In this document: one piece after another, positions 1-7,983 of the stretch
Layout: each line of letters opens with the position of its first letter
Position numbering within the stretch: the first letter of the stretch is position 1
Assembly (NCBI RefSeq): GCF_900113035.1
Contig: NZ_FONX01000001.1
Coordinates: forward strand, 372,001 to 436,000
Reading direction: 5' to 3'
Origin: Paracidovorax wautersii
Lineage (GTDB): Bacteria > Pseudomonadota > Gammaproteobacteria > Burkholderiales > Burkholderiaceae_C
Length of the DNA stretch: 64,000 nucleotides
Notes under the pieces: generated by a model
What the model was told of the DNA's origin: nothing
Seen by the model: the letters and a program-made list of their open reading frames with translations, nothing else
Databases searched by the model: none
Position numbers and translations under genes: made by a program

Positions 1-2280
1 GCCGAAGGCAGCGTAGTGGCCTTCCTTGATCAGCTCGTTCTGGTCCATCTTGGTTGGCGGCGCGACCCACAGCTTGACGGGGATGTCACGCTGGCCGCCC
101 AGCAGCTTGGCGGCTGCGCGGAAGTGGCCGATGTTGGTCATGCACGAGCCGATGAAGGCTTCGTCGATCTTGGTGCCGGCCACTTCCGAGAGGAACTTGG
201 CGTCGTCCGGATCGTTCGGGCAGCAGACGATGGGCTCGGTGATGTCGGCCAGGTCGATCTCGATCACGGCAGCGTATTCGGCGTCCTTGTCGGCTTCGAG
301 CAGCTCGGGGTTGGCCAGCCAGGCTTCGACCTTCTCGATGCGGCGCTTGAGCGTGCGGGCGTCGGCATAGCCTTCGGCGATCATGTTCTTCATCAGCACG
401 ACGTTGCTGGTGAGGTATTCCTTGATCGGCTCGGGGTTGAGCTTGATCGTGCAGCCGGCGGCCGAGCGCTCGGCGGAAGCGTCCGACAGTTCAAAGGCTT
501 GTTCCACCTTCAGGTCGGGCAGCCCTTCGATTTCCAGGATCTTGCCGGAGAAGATGTTCTTCTTGCCGGCCTTGGCCACCGTCAGCAGGCCCGCCTTGAT
601 GGCGTACAGCGGAATGGCGTGCACGAGGTCGCGCAGCGTCACGCCGGGCTGCAGTTCGCCCTTGAAGCGCACCAGCACCGATTCGGGCATGTCCAGCGGC
701 ATCACGCCGGTGGCGGCGCCGAAGGCCACGAGGCCGGAGCCCGCGGGGAACGAGATGCCGATCGGGAAGCGCGTGTGCGAGTCGCCGCCGGTGCCGACGG
801 TGTCGGGCAGCAGCAGGCGGTTCAGCCAGCTGTGGATCACGCCGTCGCCGGGGCGCAGGGCCACGCCGCCGCGGTTGCTGATGAAGGCCGGCAGCTCGCG
901 GTGCGTCTTCACGTCCACGGGCTTCGGATAGGCGGCCGTGTGGCAGAACGACTGCATCACCATGTCGGCGGAGAAGCCCAGGCAGGCCAGGTCCTTCAGC
1001 TCGTCACGGGTCATGGGGCCGGTGGTGTCCTGGCTGCCCACGGTGGTCATCTTGGGTTCGCAGTAGGTACCGGGGCGCACGCCCTGGCCTTCCGGCAGAC
1101 CCACGGCGCGGCCGACCATCTTCTGTGCCAGGGTGAAGCCAGCCTTCGTTTCGGCAGGCGCCTGCGGCAGGCGGAAGGTGGTGGAGGCCGGCAGGCCCAG
1201 GAACTCGCGTGCCTTGGCGGTCAGCGAGCGGCCGATGATCAGGTTGATACGGCCGCCGGCGCGCACTTCGTCCAGCAGCACGTCGCTCTTGAGCTGGAAC
1301 TCGCCCACGGTCTCGCCGTTGCGCACCAGCTTGCCTTCATAGGGCAGCACGTCGATCACATCGCCCATCTCCAGCTTGGAGACATCGACTTCGATCGGCA
1401 GCGAGCCGGAGTCTTCCTGCGTGTTGAAGAAGATGGGGGCGATCTTGCCGCCCAGCGTCACGCCGCCGAAACGCTTGTTCGGCACGTAGGGAATGTCGGC
1501 GCCCGTGGCCCAGATCACGCTGTTGGTGGCCGACTTGCGCGAAGAGCCCGTGCCGACCACGTCGCCCACGTAGGCCACGAGGTGGCCCTTCTTCTTCAGG
1601 TCTTCGATGAACTGCATCGGGCCGCGCTTGCCGTCTTCCTCGGGTTTGAAGGCCGCGTCGGGACGGGTGTTCTTCAGCATGGCCAGGTAGTGCAGCGGGA
1701 TGTCCGGGCGGCTCCAGGCGTCGGGTGCGGGCGAGAGGTCGTCGGTGTTGGTCTCGCCGGGCACCTTGAAGACGGTGACGGTGATCTTCTTCTCGACTTC
1801 GGGGCGGGTGGTGAACCACTCGGCATCGGCCCACGACTGCATGACTTCCTTGGCCTTGGCGTTGCCGGCCTTGGCCTTGTCGGCCACGTCGTTGAAGAAG
1901 TCGAACATCAGCAGCGTCTTCTTCAGCGCTTCGGCGGCCACGCCCGCCACTTCGGCGTCGTCCAGCAGCTCGATCAGCGGGTGGACGTTGTAGCCGCCCA
2001 CCATGGTGCCCAGCAGTTCGGTGGCCTGGGCCTTGGAGATCAGGCCCACCTTCAGGTCGCCGTGCGCGACGGCGGCCAGGAAGCTGGCCTTGACCTTGGC
2101 GGCATCGTCCACGCCCGGGGGCACGCGATGGGTCAGCAGTTCGATGAGGAAAGCCTCCTCGCCGGCCGGCGGGTTCTTGATCAGCTCGATCAGCTCGGCC
2201 ACCTGCTTGGCGTCGAGCGGCAGCGGCGGGATGCCCAGTGCGGCACGTTCGGCCGCATGGTCACGATAGGCTTTCAACAT
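1..2280 (-). CDS. acnB: Aconitate hydratase B, 3' part beyond the window
   Basis: Bifunctional aconitase B, interconverting citrate and isocitrate through cis-aconitate in the TCA cycle, and usually also acting as 2-methylisocitrate dehydratase. The 760 visible residues start [20 protein letters not shown] and cover the HEAT-like N-terminal domain and most of the catalytic domains. The Fe-S ligand in [10 protein letters not shown] is at about C713 (E. coli C710); the second CxxC pair lies past the left edge, where roughly 105 residues are missing. The ATG at 2278-2280 is preceded by a GGAGAAG Shine-Dalgarno. It is the last visible member of the leftward mdh-tam-lyase group, so malate and citrate enzymes are probably co-expressed. 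Confidence 0.97.
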   Translation of the reverse strand, partial: MLKAYRDHAAERAALGIPPLPLDAKQVAELIELIKNPPAGEEAFLIELLTHRVPPGVDDAAKVKASFLAAVAHGDLKVGLISKAQATELLGTMVGGYNVHPLIELLDDAEVAGVAAEALKKTLLMFDFFNDVADKAKAGNAKAKEVMQSWADAEWFTTRPEVEKKITVTVFKVPGETNTDDLSPAPDAWSRPDIPLHYLAMLKNTRPDAAFKPEEDGKRGPMQFIEDLKKKGHLVAYVGDVVGTGSSRKSATNSVIWATGADIPYVPNKRFGGVTLGGKIAPIFFNTQEDSGSLPIEVDVSKLEMGDVIDVLPYEGKLVRNGETVGEFQLKSDVLLDEVRAGGRINLIIGRSLTAKAREFLGLPASTTFRLPQAPAETKAGFTLAQKMVGRAVGLPEGQGVRPGTYCEPKMTTVGSQDTTGPMTRDELKDLACLGFSADMVMQSFCHTAAYPKPVDVKTHRELPAFISNRGGVALRPGDGVIHSWLNRLLLPDTVGTGGDSHTRFPIGISFPAGSGLVAFGAATGVMPLDMPESVLVRFKGELQPGVTLRDLVHAIPLYAIKAGLLTVAKAGKKNIFSGKILEIEGLPDLKVEQAFELSDASAERSAAGCTIKLNPEPIKEYLTSNVVLMKNMIAEGYADARTLKRRIEKVEAWLANPELLEADKDAEYAAVIEIDLADITEPIVCCPNDPDDAKFLSEVAGTKIDEAFIGSCMTNIGHFRAAAKLLGGQRDIPVKLWVAPPTKMDQNELIKEGHYAAFG

Positions 2281-2367
2281 TTTCTTCTCCAGTGGGACTA
2301 GTAGGTTTCTGATTTCAAGTGGGGCCGCAAGCGGCTGCCGGCAAGTGCCTGCCGGCGCCGCCTGCCG

Positions 2368-3033
2368 TTACTTGGCCGCCGGGGACTGCTCGGTGGCAGC
2401 GGGCGCCGGCGTGTCCAGCAGGCTGGCCTGCGGGTGGCTCTTGAGGTTCTGGGCGACCACCTGCTGCTCGGGGCTCATGCAGTCGTCGGCCAGGCGCTGG
2501 CCGGCCTTCTGGTTCATCAGCATCGACTTGTTGGCGATCTGCAGCCAGACGGCGCCGCCGGCCTGGTCTTCCAGGCGCACGGCGCCGGTGCTGGTGGCGA
2601 CCGGGGTCATGCGGTACTTGTAGCCCTTGCCTTCGAGGTTGAAGCGGCCGGGCGAGGCCGGGTCACGCTGCAGGTTCACGTAGGCACCCAGTTCGCAGGA
2701 GATATGGCCGGTATAGACGCGGTCGGCGATGGCCAGTTCGGCGGGCGACAGCGCCGCCTCGGCCGCCATCAGGCCGCTGGCGACCTGGTTGGTGGCGCTC
2801 TTGAGCTGGGTGCGGCTGCTGGTGGCCTTGGCGACGTGGGTCGAATGCCCCTTGGCCGGGGCCTTGGCGGCGGCCGACTTCTTGGACACGGCGGCGTCCT
2901 TGTGCTTGGCCGCGGTCTTGGACGCTGCCTGTTTGGCGGCAGGCTTGGCAGCCGGCTTTGCGGCATCGGACGTTTGCGCCAGCGCAAGCGCGGGTGCCAG
3001 CACCATCAGTGCAGAGGCGATCAAGGACTTCAT
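2368..3033 (-). CDS. Secreted hypothetical protein with Ala/Lys-rich linker
   Basis: I do not recognise a named family. The 221-residue product has a clear Sec signal peptide (MKSLIASALMVLAPALALA, cleavage before QTSDAA). A low-complexity Ala/Lys/Pro segment follows to about residue 75, and then a compact domain of about 110 residues with motifs YTGHISCELGAYVNLQ and RLADDCMSPEQQ. Those two cysteines could form a disulfide, so the protein is probably periplasmic. The charged linker could bind the envelope or nucleic acid. It lies between the lyase gene and acnB on the same strand; nothing in the sequence ties it to the TCA cycle beyond position. Confidence 0.75.
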   Translation of the reverse strand: MKSLIASALMVLAPALALAQTSDAAKPAAKPAAKQAASKTAAKHKDAAVSKKSAAAKAPAKGHSTHVAKATSSRTQLKSATNQVASGLMAAEAALSPAELAIADRVYTGHISCELGAYVNLQRDPASPGRFNLEGKGYKYRMTPVATSTGAVRLEDQAGGAVWLQIANKSMLMNQKAGQRLADDCMSPEQQVVAQNLKSHPQASLLDTPAPAATEQSPAAK

Positions 3034-3070
3034 GGGAATCTAGCTCCTACTCGGGAACGGTTCGGTACAG

Positions 3071-3088
3071 AAAAAAAAGGGCGCCCCT
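3071..3088 (-). terminator. Weak intrinsic terminator after the CitE-like gene
   Basis: On the minus strand a short AGGG-GCG-CCCT hairpin is followed by a run of eight T. The stem is only 4 bp, so it could be partial; read-through to the secreted-protein gene and acnB is possible. Confidence 0.4.
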
Positions 3089-3099
3089 GCCGATGAGGA

Positions 3100-4134
3100 T
3101 CAGGACGACGGCGGGGCCGCATCGGTGAACCAGGCCTGCGCCGTCTCGGGCAGCGCTCGGCCAGTCTGGTGAGCACGCGTCAGCACCTGCCAGAAATAGC
3201 GGTAGCTGGCGCGATCGTGCAACACGCCCTCCACGCTGACCGGAGCCCAGTCAGCCTGCAAGGCGGCAGAAATGATCCGGGCCGCCTGCGCGATCTCGCC
3301 CTCTGGCGGCGAAAACGCCGAAAGAATGGCCCGGATCTGACCCGGGTGGATGCTCCACATGCGGGTGAAACCGAATTCTCGCGCAGCCCGGCCGGCAGCG
3401 GCCTCCAGTGCGGCGGCATCGCTGAATTCGGTCACCACGCAATGGGACGGCACCTTGCCATGGGCATGGCAGGCCGCGGCGATCTCCAGCTTGGCTCGCA
3501 CGACCAGCGGGTGCGAGAACTGGCCCGCCACGCTCATGCCGGCAGCGGGAATGGCGCCGCCATGGGCGGAAACGAAATCCATGAGCCCGAAGCTCAGGCT
3601 CTGCACGCGCGGGTGCGCGGCGATCTCGAAGGCGCGCTGCACGGCGGCGGGCGATTCGATGAGCACATGCAGCGGCAGGTGCGCGGCACCGGCGGCCTGC
3701 AAGGCGCGCTCGGCCTGCAGCACGTCGTCCACCGACTCCACCTTCGGAATCATGATGTGGCAGAGGCGGTGGCCGGCCTCGCCCGCGATGATGGCCATGT
3801 CGTCGGCGAACGCCGGGTGGTCCACGGTATGCACCCGGGCCGCGACGCGCGCGCCGGGGGCCGCATCACGCGCCAGGGCGGAGACCAGTTCGGAATGGGC
3901 GCGCTCCTGGCCCACTGGAGCGCCGTCTTCGCAGTCCAGGGTGACGTCGAACACGCAGTGGCCGAATTCGGCAGCCATCTCGGACTGCAAGGCCAGGCTC
4001 TTGCGCATGCGGGCCTCGACGCCGCTGTAGTGGTCGCAGACCGGCAGCACCACGGCCCCGGCCTGTGCGCCGAGCAGGGCCTGCGCCGGATGGACGAAGG
4101 TCGGGGCGGAGTTTGCGTTGGCAGCCAAGGTCAT
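3100..4134 (-). CDS. HpcH/HpaI aldolase / CitE-family CoA lyase
   Basis: A 344-residue member of the citrate lyase beta / malyl-CoA lyase superfamily, TIM-barrel enzymes that cleave acyl-CoA substrates such as (S)-citramalyl-CoA, malyl-CoA or citryl-CoA. Visible family motifs are FDVTLDCEDGAPVG (metal and substrate acid residues), HIMIPKVESVDDV and HVLIESPAAVQRAFEIA. I chose the ATG at 4132-4134 because it overlaps the tam stop codon as ATGA; the frame stays open further upstream but there it only shadows tam. No citrate lyase alpha or gamma subunit is nearby, so a stand-alone lyase (citramalyl- or malyl-CoA type) is more likely than true citrate lyase. Confidence 0.85.
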   Translation of the reverse strand: MTLAANANSAPTFVHPAQALLGAQAGAVVLPVCDHYSGVEARMRKSLALQSEMAAEFGHCVFDVTLDCEDGAPVGQERAHSELVSALARDAAPGARVAARVHTVDHPAFADDMAIIAGEAGHRLCHIMIPKVESVDDVLQAERALQAAGAAHLPLHVLIESPAAVQRAFEIAAHPRVQSLSFGLMDFVSAHGGAIPAAGMSVAGQFSHPLVVRAKLEIAAACHAHGKVPSHCVVTEFSDAAALEAAAGRAAREFGFTRMWSIHPGQIRAILSAFSPPEGEIAQAARIISAALQADWAPVSVEGVLHDRASYRYFWQVLTRAHQTGRALPETAQAWFTDAAPPSS

Positions 4135-4913
4135 GCGGGACGCTGCGCCACGATGAAGAGGCGCGGAAAGGCCAGCAGCCGCCGGCCGTCGGCACGCACC
4201 GCGTACGCCGACTCCACGCGCTGCTCGTATTCGGCGAGGAAGGCCGAGCGCTGCGGCTCGGCCAGGGGGTCGATGAAGGGCTTGAGCCCCGTGGCGCGCA
4301 CCCATTCGACGATGGCCGCGGCCGAAGGCATGACGTGCTGGTACACCGTGTGCCACACGTCGATCTGCGCCGCCAGGGGCGCCAGCAGGTCGTAATAGCC
4401 GCCGATGCCCAGCAGTTCGGTGCGCACGGCGTCGGGGTTGCCGATCGCACTGCTCCAGCGGGGGTCGGCCGCCACCTCGCGCATCAGGCGATGGGTGGGC
4501 TCCTGCCGGTTGTCCGGCATCTGGATGGCCAGCACGCCACCGGGGGCGAGGCTGGCGAAGAGCCGGGGAATGAGTTGTTCGTGCCCGCCCACCCACTGCA
4601 GGGAGGCGTTGGCGTAGATGAGATCGGGAGCGGCGCCTGGCTCCGGCTCCCAGCGGGCGATGTCGCCCAGGGCGAAGGCCACCTGAGGAAGGCGCTCGCG
4701 GGCGCTTTCGATCATGGCCTGGGAATTGTCGATGCCGGTGACCTGCGCCTGAGGGTAGCGCTGCACCAGCAGTTCGGTGGAATTGCCGGGTCCGCAGCCC
4801 AGGTCCACCACATGGCGTGGGGCGGGATGCGGAACGCGGGCCAGCAGTTCCTGAGCGGGGCGCGTGCGCTCGTCCTCGAAACGACGATAGAGCGCTGGAT
4901 TCCAGTCGAGCAC
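4131..4913 (-). CDS. tam: Trans-aconitate 2-methyltransferase
   Basis: A 260-residue SAM-dependent class I methyltransferase that methylates trans-aconitate, an inhibitory by-product formed from cis-aconitate and a poison of aconitase. Motif [14 protein letters not shown] lies at about residues 35-46, followed by [12 protein letters not shown] and a C-terminal half resembling E. coli Tam ([23 protein letters not shown]). The start is GTG at 4911-4913, reading MLDWNPALY, with a GAAGGGG-like ribosome site. It begins only 25 bp after mdh and overlaps the lyase gene by ATGA, so it is translationally coupled inside an operon that also carries aconitase, which fits its repair role. Confidence 0.93.
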   Translation of the reverse strand: MLDWNPALYRRFEDERTRPAQELLARVPHPAPRHVVDLGCGPGNSTELLVQRYPQAQVTGIDNSQAMIESARERLPQVAFALGDIARWEPEPGAAPDLIYANASLQWVGGHEQLIPRLFASLAPGGVLAIQMPDNRQEPTHRLMREVAADPRWSSAIGNPDAVRTELLGIGGYYDLLAPLAAQIDVWHTVYQHVMPSAAAIVEWVRATGLKPFIDPLAEPQRSAFLAEYEQRVESAYAVRADGRRLLAFPRLFIVAQRPA

Positions 4914-4938
4914 GCGCAGCCCCTTCTTCGCCCTGCGA

Positions 4939-5925
4939 TTACAGCAGGTGCTTGACGCCGTCTTGCTCGCCTTGCAGCTCGGCCAGCGTCTTGTTGATGC
5001 GCTCTTGCGAGAACGCGTCGATTTCCAGCCCTTCGACGATCTTGTATTCGCCGTTTTCGGTGATCACCGGGAAGCCGAAGACGATGCCTTCGGGGATGCC
5101 GTATTCACCCTTGGACGGCACGCCCATGGTGACCCACTTGCCGTTGGAGCCCAGGGCCCAGTCGCGCATGTGGTCGATGGCGGCGTTGGCGGCCGAGGCG
5201 GCGGACGAGGAGCCGCGGGCGTCGATGATGGCGGCGCCGCGCTTGCCCACCGTGGGCAGGAACACGTCGGCGTTCCAGACCTGGTCGTTGATGGCGTCCT
5301 TGACGCTCTTGCCGCCGATGGAGGCGAAGCGGTAGTCGGCGTACATCGTGGGCGAGTGGTTGCCCCACACCGTCAGCTTCTCGATCTCGCCGACCTTGCC
5401 GCCGGTCTTGGCAGCGATCTGGCTGGCGGCGCGGTTGTGGTCCAGGCGCAGCATGGCGGTGAAGTTCTTGGACGGCAGGTCCGGAGCCGACTTCATGGCG
5501 ATGTAGGCGTTGGTGTTGGCGGGGTTGCCGACCACCAGCACCTTCACGTTGCGCGAGGCGACGGCGTTCAGGGCCTTGCCCTGGGCCGTGAAGATCTGTG
5601 CGTTGGCGGCCAGCAGGTCGGCACGTTCCATGCCGGGGCCACGGGGACGGGCGCCGACCAGCAGGGCGTAGTCGGTGTCCTTGAAGGCGGTCATCGGATC
5701 GCTGTGGGCTTCCATGCCGGCCAGCAGCGGGAAGGCGCAGTCTTCGAGCTCCATCATCACGCCCTTGAGCGCCTTCTGGGCCTTCTCGTCCGGAATTTCC
5801 AGCAGCTGCAGGATGACGGGCTGGTCCTTGCCGAGCATTTCGCCGGAGGCGATGCGGAACAGCAGGGCGTAACCGATTTGGCCGGCTGCGCCGGTAACGG
5901 CGACACGGACGGGCTTCTTGCTCAT
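4939..5925 (-). CDS. mdh: Malate dehydrogenase
   Basis: NAD-dependent malate dehydrogenase (malate to oxaloacetate), 328 residues, of the LDH-like type common in beta-proteobacteria. The N-terminal dinucleotide motif [18 protein letters not shown] covers residues 11-28. The catalytic histidine segment is [16 protein letters not shown] and the substrate-arginine loop is [16 protein letters not shown] chose the ATG at 5923-5925 (MSKKPVRV) because TTTTGGAG lies just upstream; an in-frame extension of 21 residues has no site. First gene of the leftward TCA group, with its own promoter facing the gntR operator. Confidence 0.97.
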   Translation of the reverse strand: MSKKPVRVAVTGAAGQIGYALLFRIASGEMLGKDQPVILQLLEIPDEKAQKALKGVMMELEDCAFPLLAGMEAHSDPMTAFKDTDYALLVGARPRGPGMERADLLAANAQIFTAQGKALNAVASRNVKVLVVGNPANTNAYIAMKSAPDLPSKNFTAMLRLDHNRAASQIAAKTGGKVGEIEKLTVWGNHSPTMYADYRFASIGGKSVKDAINDQVWNADVFLPTVGKRGAAIIDARGSSSAASAANAAIDHMRDWALGSNGKWVTMGVPSKGEYGIPEGIVFGFPVITENGEYKIVEGLEIDAFSQERINKTLAELQGEQDGVKHLL

Positions 5926-6019
5926 GTGAAAACTCCAAAAAGAATGAAGAAACAGGTGTCGGTGCAAGGTAGCACCAGCGCCAGTCACCAGCAGCCCGTG
6001 CCCTGCAGAACAGCTTTGG

Positions 6020-6049
6020 AGTGTACTGCCGATTTCGGCACAGGGTCAA
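6020..6049 (-). promoter_or_regulatory. Predicted mdh sigma-70 promoter
   Basis: On the minus strand a TTGACC -35 (complement of 6044-6049) and a TACACT -10 (complement of 6020-6025) are separated by 18 bp. Transcription would start near 6013, about 90 bp before the mdh ATG. The GntR palindrome at 6061-6072 lies directly upstream of this -35. Confidence 0.6.
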
Positions 6050-6050
6050 T

Positions 6051-6078
6051 TTGTCTTATGTCTTATATAAGATATGAT
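6051..6078 (+). promoter_or_regulatory. gntR promoter with embedded palindromic operator
   Basis: A TTGTCT -35 (6051-6056) and TATGAT -10 (6073-6078) with a 16-bp spacer. The spacer contains the perfect palindrome TCTTATATAAGA (6061-6072), preceded by a partial repeat TGTCTTAT. An operator wedged between -35 and -10 is classical autorepression geometry for GntR regulators, and the same site flanks the mdh promoter. The proposed -10 also excludes the earlier in-frame ATG at 6074 as the gntR start. Confidence 0.65.
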
Positions 6079-6139
6079 CCGCCCCGGCATCGCCGCGCCT
6101 CAGAGAGGCCCGGCGGCGAGTGCCGTTGCACGCATCGAC

Positions 6140-6931
6140 ATGTCCACCCCGCCCTCAGCCGCCACCGACGGCGGCGCCCTCCCCCAGGGCGCCGCGGCTG
6201 CGCCGACCCCGGCCTTCAGCCCGCTCTACCAGCAGATCAAGGGCCTGATCCTGCACAGCCTGCAGCACGGCGAATGGAAGCCGGGCGAAGCCATCCCCAG
6301 CGAAATGGATCTGGCCGCGCGCTTTCGCGTGAGCCAGGGCACGGTGCGCAAGGCCATCGACGAGCTGGCGGCCGAGAACCTGGTCACCCGCCGCCAGGGC
6401 AAGGGCACCTTCGTCGCGACGCATGCCGAACGCCATGTGCAATACCGTTTCCTCAAGCTGCAGCCCGAAGTGGGCGACGCCAGCGCGGAAGGCCCGGCGC
6501 AGCGCAACATCCTCGAATGCCGGCGCCTGCGTGCCAGCGCCGAAGTGGCCCGCGCGCTCACCCTGCGAACGGGTGATCCAGTGATCCTCGCGCGCCGTAT
6601 CCTGGCCTTCAAGGGCGTGCCCACCATCCTCGAAGACATCTGGCTGCCGGGACATGCATTCAAGGGGCTGACGGCAGAGCAGCTGGCGGACTACCAGGGC
6701 CCCACCTACGCGATGTTCGAGATCGAATTCGGCGTGCGCATGGTGCGCGCGCAAGAGAAGATTCGCGCCGTGCTGCCTGACGAAGCCCAGGCACGGGCGC
6801 TGGACGTGAGCCCTACCACGCCGCTGCTCAGCGTGGAGCGACTCGCTTACACCTATAACGATGTTCCCATGGAGTTACGCCGAGGCCTGTATCGAACCGA
6901 CACCCATCACTATCGCAACGACCTGAACTGA
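6140..6931 (+). CDS. GntR-family regulator, HutC/UTRA type
   Basis: A 263-residue transcription factor. An Ala/Pro-rich N-terminus is followed by a GntR winged helix (about residues 28-98; motifs SPLYQQIKGLILHSLQHGEW, PSEMDLAARFRVSQGTVRKA, TRRQGKGTFVA) and a C-terminal UTRA effector domain ending RRGLYRTDTHHYRNDLN. Start chosen at ATG 6140, because the earlier ATG at 6074 falls in the predicted -10. It sits between the two divergent TCA operons and has its probable operator in its own promoter. I infer autoregulation and control of mdh, and perhaps sdh; the effector, likely a carboxylate or sugar derivative, cannot be read. Confidence 0.88.
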   Translation: MSTPPSAATDGGALPQGAAAAPTPAFSPLYQQIKGLILHSLQHGEWKPGEAIPSEMDLAARFRVSQGTVRKAIDELAAENLVTRRQGKGTFVATHAERHVQYRFLKLQPEVGDASAEGPAQRNILECRRLRASAEVARALTLRTGDPVILARRILAFKGVPTILEDIWLPGHAFKGLTAEQLADYQGPTYAMFEIEFGVRMVRAQEKIRAVLPDEAQARALDVSPTTPLLSVERLAYTYNDVPMELRRGLYRTDTHHYRNDLN

Positions 6932-7038
6932 ACGCCGCGCGCAGACACGAAAGACCACGCTGGCGTCTTCGGCAACGCAGCACGCCGGAAAATACGCAGT
7001 CCCACGGACTGGACCTCTTGTTGCATTGCAATAGAATT

Positions 7039-7067
7039 TTGAGTTGTTTGCGATGCGCAATTACAAC
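7039..7067 (+). promoter_or_regulatory. Predicted sdhC promoter
   Basis: TTGAGT (7039-7044) and TACAAC (7062-7067) are separated by exactly 17 bp, placing the start point near 7075 and a leader of about 22 nt before sdhC. Each box matches 4 of 6 consensus bases. No copy of the TCTTATATAAGA palindrome is seen here. Confidence 0.5.
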
Positions 7068-7096
7068 GCAGTTACACCCACGAAAGCCCACCTGCC

Positions 7097-7531
7097 ATGA
7101 CCGAGCTTGCCAAGAAACGGCCCGAATTCCGCAACATCAACGCACTGAAGGACCTGCCGACCTACCGCCTGCCTCCCGCCGGCATCGTGTCGATCCTGCA
7201 CCGCATCAGCGGCGCCATCATGTTCGTGCTGCTGCCCTTCGTGCTCTGGATGTTCGACACCTCGGTGTCCTCCGAGATCTCGTTCGCACGCTTCACCTCC
7301 GCCTTCACGGCAGGCATCGGCTTCGTGCCGGGCTGGCTGGTCAAGCTGCTCACGCTGGCGCTGCTCTGGGCCTATCTGCACCACTTCATCGCGGGCCTGC
7401 GCCACCTCTGGATGGACGTGAGCCACTCGGCCGTCAACAAGCAGACCGGCAAGACCACCGCCGTCGTCACCCTGGCTCTGGGCACCGGCCTGACGGTCAT
7501 CCTCGGCGCCAAGCTCTTCGGCCTGTACTGA
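7097..7531 (+). CDS. sdhC: Succinate dehydrogenase cytochrome b556 subunit
   Basis: Membrane anchor subunit of complex II, 144 residues, three transmembrane helices. The quinone-site motif SILHRISG lies at residues 32-39, and HHFIAGLRHLWMD at 95-107 contains the predicted axial haem ligand H96. It passes electrons from SdhB to ubiquinone. First gene of sdhCDAB-sdhE-gltA; 54 bp separate it from sdhD. Confidence 0.96.
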   Translation: MTELAKKRPEFRNINALKDLPTYRLPPAGIVSILHRISGAIMFVLLPFVLWMFDTSVSSEISFARFTSAFTAGIGFVPGWLVKLLTLALLWAYLHHFIAGLRHLWMDVSHSAVNKQTGKTTAVVTLALGTGLTVILGAKLFGLY

Positions 7532-7585
7532 TCCGGCCGAGCGCCACGCATCAGCCCCCCACACACGATTGAAGGAAAACACACC

Positions 7586-7951
7586 ATGTCCGTGAATTAC
7601 GGCTCCAAGCGCACCGTGGTCGGTGCCCACTACGGCATGCGCGACTGGCTCAGCCAGCGCGTGACGGCCTGCCTGATGGCTCTGTTCACCATCGTCCTGC
7701 TGGTGCAGGTCATCTTCACCTCCGGCCCCATCGGCTACGACCGCTGGGCCAGCATCTTCTCCGCTCAATGGATGAAGGTGCTCACGCTGGCCGTCATCGT
7801 CGCCCTGGCATGGCATGCCTGGGTCGGCGTGCGCGACATCTGGATGGACTACGTCAAGCCCGTCGGCCTGCGCCTCGCACTGCAAGCGGCCAGCATCTTC
7901 TGGCTGATCGGCTGCGCCGGATGGGGGATCCAGGTCCTCTGGCGTCTGTGA
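7586..7951 (+). CDS. sdhD: Succinate dehydrogenase membrane anchor subunit
   Basis: Second anchor of complex II, 121 residues and three predicted helices. WHAWVGVRDIWMDYVK carries the second haem ligand H77 and the quinone-site D88-Y89, matching E. coli H71/Y83 with an offset of six. A GAAGGAAAA ribosome site lies upstream. It pairs with SdhC around haem b. Confidence 0.95.
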   Translation: MSVNYGSKRTVVGAHYGMRDWLSQRVTACLMALFTIVLLVQVIFTSGPIGYDRWASIFSAQWMKVLTLAVIVALAWHAWVGVRDIWMDYVKPVGLRLALQAASIFWLIGCAGWGIQVLWRL

Positions 7952-7983
7952 CAGCAATACCCCGCGACTGAAGGCAAACAACA

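Noticed and set aside
16-2301. Long open frame on the plus strand antisense to acnB
   Set aside because: It is a GC-rich shadow of the acnB reading frame; the translated sequence is His/Gly/Val-rich with no family motif.
2281-2367. GCCGGC-rich hairpins before acnB as an aconitase riboregulator
   Set aside because: Small stems without a T run or known iron-responsive structure; high GC makes such stems common.
4134-4596. N-terminal extension of the CitE-like gene into tam
   Set aside because: The extension is out of frame with tam, Arg/Pro-rich and has no family similarity; the ATGA overlap gives a better start.
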